A stretch of DNA of 64,000 nt from Eublepharis macularius (lineage: Eukaryota > Chordata > Lepidosauria > Squamata > Eublepharidae), in contig NC_072799.1 in the NCBI RefSeq assembly GCF_028583425.1, forward strand, positions 89,948,217-90,012,216. Direction: 5' to 3'. Shown piece by piece: positions 56,341 to 64,000 of this stretch (position 1 is its first letter; each line of letters begins with the position of its first letter). The notes under the pieces are model-generated. The model saw nothing but the letters and a program-made list of their open reading frames with translations. It had not been told where the DNA came from and searched no databases. Made by a program: the position numbers and the translations under genes.

Positions 56341-57734
56341 AACTATAAAATCTGCATTAGCTGTCCCTATAAATGCTTCACTGCATTTCGCTGCACTGAA
56401 GACCAAAGTAACAAAGGAGAAATTACTCATGACTTTTACTAGGCTCCAGCTAGTTATCCCATAAAGGTGTCACCAGACTTGCTTCCATATACTACCATCT
56501 TATCAAAAGTTATTATTCAAACCTTAAAAACATGGTTTTAATAATCCTATTTCTTGGCTAGCTATGATTTTACTAGATTTCACTTTCTATTATGCTGAAG
56601 ACCGTGCCATCTGGTTTCCTCATGAGTGAAAATGCCACGGAGCTAAAGCACAGATAATATGTCGAGATAAAAGTATTAACGACAGAGAAATGCACTTTTA
56701 TGAAGTGCTTTAACATAAAAGCTACAAACATCAGTGCTGCAAGAAATAAAAAAACCTGTTTATGTGTGGCTGTATAACCAAAGAGTAGCTTGAATATGTT
56801 TTCTCTCCCTCCTCCTTCTAAGGGCTCAAGAAAGGCAATGGCAAGATTTTAAACATGGATACAACATTCCAGTTAATACTGAGATGATATACTGAATATT
56901 AGCAAAGAATAAGAAAAACCTTTATAAAGTGGCACTATTCAATTAAGTTCCCGAACAAACTTATCCATCACTGGATTAAAACAATTGATATTATTAATTA
57001 TAATACTGCCTATGCATAGTTTATTCAAGAATTTTCCACATTCCACATTAATATTAGAGTATCTGGAGCATTACAGTGCTAGATAAAGTTAAGTGTGATG
57101 GCCAACGTAGAACCGAAGTCAAAGTAAAATGAATGTGCACATTTGTGATTTATTTCACAAACTGGGAAGGCAAGATTTTGAAGACATTGTGCTCCCACTT
57201 TTGATGATCTTCAGCTGACTCCTGTTGAGGTTGGCAGTCCTAGATTAGTGATACAGGTTTGCTGAGCAGTAAAGGTGGCTTCTAATCAGGCTGAAAGCAA
57301 ACAAGCTGAAACTGAACCCAGACAAGACAAAAGTGAGAGGAAGCCGCAGATCTTGAAGGACATTATGCTTCCCACTATTGATTGGGTTCAGTTAACCCTT
57401 GCAGACTCAGTTAAGAGCCTAGGGGTTATACTGGATCCAGCACTGCTGCTAGAGAAGCAAGTAAATGCAGCTGCAATAAAGATTTCTTCCAACTCAGTTT
57501 AGCCCAGAAGATGGCCCCTTACCTTGATATGGCTGATATGGCCAGCTGGATCCATGACACAATAACACAGACTAGACTACTGTAATGCACTTTACATTGG
57601 TTACTCATCTGAACAGAATGCAAATGGGCAAAGTGAACAACTGCCCATACATGTACTTTCTCCATTGTGGCTCCTACTTTATGGTATGGCCTCATGAGGT
57701 CAGGAAGGCTCCCACTCTCCTGGGTTGATCACTC

Positions 57735-58031
57735 AAGAGGACTTTTCTACACAGGTAACTGCAGCCCAAGCTCTGCTCACGATCTGAGTTCGATCCTGTC
57801 AGAAGCCGGGTTCAGATAGCCGGTTCAAGGTTGACTCAGCCTTCTATGCTTCCAAGGTTGGTAAAATGAGAACTCATTTTCCTGGGGGTCAAGTGTAGAT
57901 GACTGGGGAAGGCAATGGCAAACCACCCCGTAAGAAGTCTGCCAAGAAAACGGTGTGATGCAACTCCCCCCCCCCATGGCTCTTGGGGGGATGTCGGTGC
58001 TTGCACAAGGGACTACCTTTACCTTTAACAT
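57735..58031 (+). repeat. tRNA-derived SINE with Bov-B-like tail
   Basis: The head includes a B-box-like GAGTTCGATCC. The body has GGTTCAAGGTTGACTCAGCC, GGTAAAATGAGAACTCA and GGGGAAGGCAATGGCAAACC, and the end is GTGCTTGCACAAGGGACTAC then CTTTACCTTT. The GGCAATGGCAAACCACC block is shared with the 5S-SINEs, pointing to the same Bov-B-type partner LINE. Confidence 0.75.
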
Positions 58032-58084
58032 GGATATACTGTAACAAAATTGTTCTGCTAGATACTTGGGTAAACGGTTAGGGA

Positions 58085-58186
58085 CAAAATCGAAAAGAGT
58101 CCAGTAGCACCTTTAAGACTAACCAACTTTACTGTAGCATAAGCTTTCGAGAATCACAGTTTTCTTCGTCCGATGTGGTTAGGGAC
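58085..58186 (-). repeat. Penelope-like tail, mutated hammerhead core
   Basis: Same arrangement as 53194, with GAAA and stem II readable. The CTGACGA box is changed to CGGACGA, an invariant position, so it should be inactive. Confidence 0.7.
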
Positions 58187-60185
58187 AGAGGTCTATATAC
58201 TATTGTGTATAGTTCATACTGCCTTTTGCTGTATGTAGGATACTACTATGTAATTTTTGCATCATTTAACATGTCATGTTAATACTTATGCTTTGTTTCA
58301 GTTCTGTTTTCAGATTTCCAGATTTCTAAAATTTAAATCCTATTGCATTGTTTATTGGATGTCCCATCCTGTTGAGTATATTGACATACTCTGTGTAATC
58401 CTCCTTGAGTCCCAGTGAGTCAGACTATAAATTACAAAAAAATAAAATAATATAATAACATAGTACAGAACTATCTGTATCATCAAGGGGAGGGTAACAA
58501 ATTTTCCACCTTAGTTTGTAGTCACAGGTGAACAAAATGGGAAGTTATCTTCTCTAAGAGCAGAAAAATAGGGTGTGAGAGAACTCCATGATATCTTTTT
58601 CCACTGCCATTGTACAGATTGAACCCTCTTTAGGAGATGGATGTACACAGGACAAATGGACATTGTATTCGGTGGGGAGAAGGAAAAGTTAACAGCAAAT
58701 CTCTTAATGCAGTTCTTGAAGGCACACTGCACTATGAATCATATTTTCAGAAATGATATCTTATATTTTTAAGATATCTTAAGTACATGTTTGTGTGCTC
58801 AAAAAAGTCAATTCACATCTAAGGCAACTAAACTCGGTATCTCTGATTAGTGTAAATAACTGCATTTACCTTGTCTGTCTCTGCTAGTCCTACAAAAGAT
58901 CCAGGAGCTATGCAGAGCCCTGACATTCTTCTTTCAGAGTACTGGAAATCCCACTTAGGTGGGGCTAGCATCTGAGATTTCAGTAGGTCTCGTCTCCTCA
59001 ATTTCATCTCCCACCCACCCCCAGCTAGAAACTTGCTGCTGCTGCTTCTTTTTTAAACGAAACTGATTGTCACATAGATTTGTTTTTCCTAAAAAAGTTC
59101 TGATAATGTGACATCACTACACATACAGGTAATTTAATTTAAAAGCAAATATGTTCTTAACCAACATCAAAAAGTTAAAGTTATTCTGACAGTTACCACT
59201 GCATGTTCCTCTTGACGTGTTAAATCTAACAGGGTATAATTTTTTTTTAATACTACCTGGTTCAAGCCACACTGATAACCACCATCAAGCAAAGAGTCAG
59301 AATTTTTTTTGTTTAAACTTATCCTCATATACTTCATAACTCCTAAATTAGCTGAGTGAGTCATCTTACACATGACCTATCAAGACAGGACAGTTTCTCC
59401 CATACCCAAACTATAAACTTGTCTAATTAGAAGGTGGACAAATTTAAAAATATGTAATTTTTAAGAGGATAGCTGTTATATTGGCATTGTTGTTTGAACA
59501 GTTATTTCACTATACTTAGGAATGAGGCCAAGAAATGCAACTTCTGTTTAAGCAGGCCACACAGCTCTTAAATTGGATTAAGAACTGGTGAATTCTATTT
59601 ACCTGTATCCCTCCCACTAAAGTTTGCACATATCGCTCCGCTAAAGCTATGATTTGGTCTTACTCAAAGAAAACTGGACTATTTTATTTGGGTACAATTA
59701 ACATGTTCCAAAATACTTGTGATTACTTGTAATGGATAATGACTTATCTATACTAGGGAGTTGGCACAATCATCCATAATAAGCATCTCAACAGGGATTT
59801 CACACTGAGAGGCCTGTCACCGTCAGGGCACCCAACACACACAATTCATACAGGAACTGGGCCAAATGAACTAGAAGGTTCGGTAGAAGATGCACAGCAG
59901 TCTTTGAAACAAATCTGGAAGAGCCTCAATTAAACACGTTGATTTGCATTATCATCACAACCACTTAGAAATACTTAAAAACAAACATTTTTCTCTCCAG
60001 GAAACAAAGATAAAAACCTGCAATTAGTATGGATACTTCACCCCTCTAGTCAGGGCCCAAGGCGATGGGGGTCAAAGGAAAGGAGAGGAACAGTATGGGG
60101 ATGGTGAAGAAGATTCACCAGGGAAGGGGAAAAAACGGGGAGGGGGGAGATGAGAGTTGACTGCTGGACAGTCAGATTCAAAAGA

Positions 60186-60265
60186 CTTACAGTGCTCCTA
60201 TGCAAAGTTACTGCAGTCTAAGTCAACCGAAATCAGTGGGCTTAGACTGGAATAACTGTTTCGGG
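60186..60265. repeat. Palindromic MITE-like repeat
   Basis: GTGCTCCTATGCAAAGTTACT, GCAGTCTAAG and the inverted CTTAGACTGGAATAACTG form a hairpin. Same family as 46895. Confidence 0.6.
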
Positions 60266-60282
60266 GGCGGGGGGGAGGGAAG

Positions 60283-60475
60283 CTATGTTGATCTGTAGTA
60301 GAAGAGCAAGATTTCGGTCCAGGAGCACCTTAAAGACCAGCTAGATTTCCAGGGCATGAGATTTTGAGAGTTAAAGCTCCTGTTGTCTAACAAAGGGAGC
60401 TTTGATTCTCAAAACCTCATACCCTGCAAATCTAGTTGGCCTTTGCTACTGGACCCAAATCCTGCTCTTCTGCAT
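60283..60475. repeat. Palindromic Penelope-like tail, divergent
   Basis: It begins GATCTGTAGTAGAAGAGCAAG and ends inverted CCTGCTCTTC. Between are AGGAGCACCTTAAAGACCAG and, inverted, CTAGTTGGCCTTTG. The hammerhead region is strongly changed. Confidence 0.6.
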
Positions 60476-61149
60476 AGGACTGCGCACATAACCTTCTTGC
60501 TCCCACTGAAAGGGCTAGATAGGGGGAAGTAAGAACTTGTACCACTACAGCAACCATCTATGCCCAGAAATTCACCTCATGCTTTCAGCACCACTGATCT
60601 ACGTAGTTACACTTCTAATCATTCTATTTAATGAGTGATTCTGTTGCCTTAGCAGCTAAAGAAGAGGATGTTACTGGAGACAAACATATGCTACATAAAG
60701 TTGACTATAATTTTGCTCCAAATGTAGCATGACTTTTTGGCTAGTTTTTCAATCTTCCCTCCTGATTAAACTATGCAATTGCTTGTTATTCTGTGTAATC
60801 TGCAACGCAGTTTTAGAGTAGTCATGTATCTACGAACTATTAAACTTTGTTCTAGAAACAGTTCTCTGTTCAAAAAGTTAACTTCTCTTCTTACTTCTTC
60901 CTTCTAAGGATCACTTTTTACGTTCTGTATTCTGGTACAGATACCAAGTACAAGTATTGAACAAGTCATAAAAGCCACATACAGACACGTTGCACTTCCC
61001 TCAAAATACCCACAAATTGTACTTCCCTTAAAATATATATACAAGTGGAATTGCAGACAGAAGGGAGACACATACTTTAAAGTGAAAAGCCACTATTTTA
61101 TACATGCATGCACTCCTGTTAACCTACATGGTATTCTGTAGACAAAGAG

Positions 61150-61260
61150 AGCGATCCTAAGCAGGTTTCCTCAGAATCCTACTCAGGTCTATTCAATGGT
61201 GTTTACTCAACAGGAAAATATTACTAGAATTGCAGAGAAAGTGTCTGTACTGGAGTATAA
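61150..61260. repeat. Short 'ATCCTAAGCAG' repeat
   Basis: It matches 32175-32290 in its order of blocks (ATCCTAAGCAGG, CTCAGAATCCTACTCAG, AATGGTGTTTACTC, TTACTAGAATTGCAG). Confidence 0.5.
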
Positions 61261-61754
61261 AATGTAAGTTATCCTAATAAGCACTACCTACCCGGCCCAT
61301 CTCTATATGTCTATGTCTTAGACAGACAGACAGGATTAACATACTTAACAGCAACCATTTGAGAATAACTTAAATATATACGCTACTTCTTTGCAGGGGG
61401 AGTCTTAAAGAAAAACTGATTTAGTCTATTACTTTATCTTCAAGATCCCTTACAGACATTTTCTTAATCCTCAGGAGTATTCCCCTCACTAAAATCCAAT
61501 GTTTTACATAATACCGGCTCAGCATTTTCTCAAGATCTCTGATCCAGAAAAGGGTCAGATACCCCGAAGCTCATAAAACAAAGTAGTTACGACTTATGAG
61601 AAAATAGCAGTAAAACTCAATGCTGGGATAAGTAATCAAAGTATGAGCATATCTCTAAAGACAAGATTTTAACAGCTTTCTTGAAAAATACAGAAACCAG
61701 GTAAATATCACAGCGCCTCAAAAAGTACACCTGAACACTTAATACATGAAGACA

Positions 61755-61955
61755 GATCAAGATGGGTAGCCATGTTTGTCTGTAGCAGCAGAAAAGAGCA
61801 AGAGTTCAGGAGCACCTATAAGACTAACAAAATTTGAGCTTTTGTGAGTCACAGCTTCAGATACCTGATGCCTGAAGAAGTGAGCTGTGACACATAAAAG
61901 CTCATACCCTACCAGGAATTGTGTTAGTCTTCTCGGTGCTCCTGGGCTCTTGCAC
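61755..61955. repeat. Palindromic Penelope-like tail
   Basis: GGTAGCCATGTTTGTCTGTAG, GAGCAAGAGTTCAGGAGCACC, then CACAGCTTCAGATACC and inverted GCCTGAAGAAGTGAGCTGTG, ending GGTGCTCCTGGGCTCTTGC. CTGAAGA is present near 61872, but the GAAA is lost (ACATAAAAGC). Confidence 0.65.
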
Positions 61956-62199
61956 TTAATACAGGAGTGATTTACGGCAGTTCTTTCAGTCCTCGGTTTC
62001 CAAACACGCCCAGGTCTCATGACGTTCAAACAAACAAACAAACCCTGGATGCTTCAGAAAGCGCGGCCCAACCAATCCGCACGGGTCTCCTTCCCGAGCT
62101 AGCCATTGTGATTCTGGGTTGTTATAACAAAAGTACGCCGAAGCCGCTGCGGAGTGGGGAGAGCACAAAGGGACTCTCCATTTATAATAATGAAAAATT

Positions 62200-63320
62200 A
62201 TACAATTTTTAAACGTGTTTTGCCTCTCCCACTCCCCGGGGCAGGCCAGCCCCAGCCCCGGCCGGGCTCCGGGGCGACTCCCTTCCACCCAGGGGCACGG
62301 CCTGCCTGGCTGTCTCCGCTAAGCCCCCCACCCCTTCCCGCCGCTCACCAGCCGGTCTCGTCCTCCTCGCCGCCGGCCAGCCTCTCCAGCTCGTCGGGCC
62401 TCAGCGGCTCCACTTCGTCCAGGAGGCCGCCGTTCTCCGCCGCACCGCCGCGCCCGCCGCTCTCCTCCCCCGGCCCAGGCCGCCGGGGCCCGGCCTTGGG
62501 GCTGGGGCAGCGGCCCTCGAGCCCCGAGAGCGACGGGCTGCTCCGGGCGGCGGGGGACGACGACGAAGGCGGCGGGGACGGGGGCGGCGGCGGGGCGGCG
62601 GCCGGCGGCGTGGAAGCGCCCGACGCCCCGCCGGTGCCGAGGAGCCGCTTGGGGCTGCCCGCGGGCGCTCCGGCGGCGCTGCGGATGCGCAGCTGCTCGT
62701 TCTGCTTCTCCAGCTTCTTCACCAGCTCCTGCAGCTTCCGCACTTCGGCGTCGGCGTTCACGTTGGAGTTGATGTCCTCCATGGCGGGCGGGCGAGGGGC
62801 CGCCACGACCCTCCTCGGGCCCCTCCGCTCAGCCGCCGCTGCCTCTCTACTCCCTCACGCCGGGGCGAGCGAGCGGGCGTCTCCGCGGCGGGCCCCCTCT
62901 ACATGGCCGGGCGGGGAAGCGCAGCTCGGGCTCTGCCTTCGCCTCTTCCTGCCGCCGCCGCCGCCGCCGCTCCGGCTCAGGGGCTGAGCCTCGCCGAGTC
63001 AGCGACGCCCGCCGCCGCGGCCCGTCGCAGACACGCATATCCGGCCGCGGCCTCGGCCAGCGCGGCGGGCGCCATGTCCGTCCCTCCCTCGCGGCTCTTT
63101 CGCTCTCCCGGTCCCCCGGCGATTTCTCCCCCGGGGCGACCAGGCCGGGCCGTGAGGGGCGGCGCCAGGGAGACAATGGGGGCCGGGCGCGGCGGTGATT
63201 TCACACAGGGCGCGCGAGGCCGGCTGTTGGCCGTTGAGGGAGGGCAGCCGCGCGCCCACCGCCGCCCTGCCCGCCGCTGCTTGGTTCCCCCCGCGCAGCC
63301 TCGCGCTCAGGTTCTTGCCC
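62200..63320. promoter_or_regulatory. SLAIN2: CpG island and presumed SLAIN2 promoter
   Basis: The only long CpG-dense stretch in the window covers exon 1 and about 500 bases upstream. Many GGGCGG/CCGCCC boxes and no clear TATA box fit a housekeeping promoter with dispersed starts. The transcription start is presumably between 62800 and 63250. A CATATCCGGCCGCGGCC segment is near 63035. A 5S-SINE abuts its outer edge. Confidence 0.75.
62349..62782 (-). CDS. SLAIN2: SLAIN2 exon 1 (start codon, coiled coil)
   Basis: The ATG at 62782 gives [20 protein letters not shown], matching the SLAIN2 N-terminus. An upstream in-frame ATG at 62806 would add eight residues (MAAPRPPA) and is less likely. Residues about 13-36 form a coiled coil. 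Then comes a low-complexity Gly/Ala/Pro/Ser stretch (about 38-115), and the conserved [18 protein letters not shown]. The donor GTGAGC follows the first two bases of a Trp codon. In the family the N-terminal half binds ch-TOG. The plus-strand 277-codon frame over it is a GC shadow. Confidence 0.95.
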
Positions 63321-63502
63321 TGGTCAGGCGAGCCTGGTCTCGTCAGATCTCAGGAGTCAAACGGGGGCCGCCTTGGTTAGCAGCTGGATGGGAGCCCTCC
63401 ACGAAAGACCTGGGCAGCGGCAGACCACCTCTGGTAGCCTCTTGCCACGAAAACTGCCCCAGGGGCGGCCCTACGGTGGCTGTGACTTGAGGGCACTCCC
63501 TT
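63318..63502 (+). repeat. 5S-rRNA-derived SINE at the CpG island edge
   Basis: The head has GAGCCTGGTCTCGTCAGATCT, GCCGCCTTGGTTAGCAGCTG and GATGGGAG. The tail has GCAGACCACCTCTGG, CTCTTGCCACGAAAAC and TGACTTGAGGGCACTCCC. It lacks part of the middle compared with 31919. It lies about 540 bases upstream of the SLAIN2 ATG. Confidence 0.82.
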
Positions 63503-63589
63503 ATATTATTAGACGCTTCGTCAATTGTGTTGGTTTCCACAAGGGCCCTGGTGATGGATACCACTGGCAGAGGTAAGGTGGTGTCAGAA

Positions 63590-63822
63590 CATGTGCCAAG
63601 TGCCTTTCATTCACCTGCTCTGTTTCATCGTCGGGACCCAAAGCAGTGTACATCATTACGCCATTTTATCCTCACAACAACCCTGTGAGATACAGTAAGC
63701 TGAAAGTGTATGCCTGGCCCAAGGTCACCCGGCGAGTTTCTTTGGCAACGGGGGGGGGGGGATTCAAACTTGGGTCTTCCTAGATCCCAGTCCAGCCCTC
63801 TACCCCACCACACTAGGCTCTG
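63590..63822 (-). repeat. tRNA-derived SINE, minus orientation
   Basis: On the minus strand the head is CAGAGCCTAGTGTGGTGG then GGTAGAGGGCTGGACTGGGAT, with an A-box-like start and a B-box-like GTTTGAATCC. The body has GGGTGACCTTGGGCCAGGC and TCTCACAGGGTTGTTGTGAG, as in MIR-like lizard SINEs. Confidence 0.75.
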
Positions 63823-64000
63823 AAGCCATTAAGGAATCTTAACATTCTTTTGTAATAGGCTCTAATCCCCACAAGGCCTATCATGGAAAGCCAAGCCCCA
63901 CAGAACACAACTGTTCACTATAAATCCCCAATACTTTAAAATAAAAGTTTGTTTTATTTTAACACCATGAATTTTTTTATGTTTTCTTATTGTTATATAA
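63823..64000. other. Intergenic end of the window
   Basis: AT-rich sequence upstream of SLAIN2; nothing recognised. Confidence 0.4.

Larger units (their letters stand above)
57265..58460 (+). mobile_element. L2-like LINE with nested insertions
   Basis: The translation shows LKLNPDKTKV near 57305-57335, SLGVILDPALLLEKQVN near 57415-57465 and a decayed DYCNALYIG region near 57575-57605. The 3' tail (CCTTGAGTCCCAGTGAGTCAG, ACTATAAATTAC) is at 58400-58450. It is split by a tRNA-SINE (57735-58031) and a Penelope tail (58085-58186), which are therefore younger. Confidence 0.75.
52210..62348 (-). other. SLAIN2: SLAIN2 intron 1 (10.1 kb)
   Basis: It contains Penelope tails (53194, 58085, 60283, 61755), L2 and other LINE fragments (53715, 55200, 57265), a tRNA-SINE (57735) and short MITEs (60186, 61150). 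A (CA)n repeat lies at 52837-52858. Nothing is recognised in 52210-53190, 53800-55190, 56340-57260, 58460-60180 and 60480-61140. Confidence 0.8.

Noticed and set aside
62154-62987. 277-codon plus-strand frame over SLAIN2 exon 1
   Set aside because: It is antisense to a confident exon in a CpG island; GC-rich sequence opens all frames.

Overview
The window is vertebrate chromosomal DNA, most likely from a squamate reptile (a lizard, possibly a gecko). The evidence is three SINEs with 5S-rRNA-derived heads and Bov-B-like tails (the 5S-Sauria type), CR1 and L2 LINEs, a DIRS-like element, and many Penelope-like tails. It is interspersed-repeat-rich and has one host gene. No CRISPR array, operon or prokaryotic gene is present.

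The host gene is SLAIN2, on the minus strand. All eight coding exons can be placed, from the ATG at 62782 to the stop at 18568. Splice phases agree at all seven junctions and the joined frame is 1791 nt, or 596 residues. The product is a cytoplasmic microtubule plus-end protein that links EB1/CLIP proteins to ch-TOG. Exon 1 lies in a CpG island with the presumed promoter (about 62200-63320). The 3' UTR probably runs from 18567 to about 15950.

Positions 1-12050 hold most of a plus-strand endogenous retrovirus, cut at the left by the window edge. It has gag, a pol frame that follows gag in the same frame across one UAG, and an env frame broken by one in-frame TGA. It also has two long non-coding stretches (pol-env and env-LTR), the second carrying a dense ATGAATT array, and a 1.48 kb 3' LTR. 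Just beyond is a LINE fragment flanked by a candidate target duplication, then ordinary intergenic DNA.

The SLAIN2 introns carry most of the other structure. Intron 6 has a perfect 94-bp inverted repeat with hammerhead-ribozyme-like cores on both strands and flanking target duplications, an internally deleted DIRS-like retrotransposon (27260-30520), a 5S-SINE, a CR1 end and a Penelope GIY-YIG fragment. Introns 5 to 1 hold two non-autonomous hAT-like elements with 8-bp duplications, a fold-back element, several L2 LINEs (one ending 21 bp from the exon 2 donor), a nested L2/SINE/Penelope locus and more Penelope tails.

The items most worth following up are the palindromic hammerhead element, the ATGAATT array and unusual layout of the retrovirus, and the DIRS deletion derivative. 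All family assignments come from reading motifs; no database search was possible.
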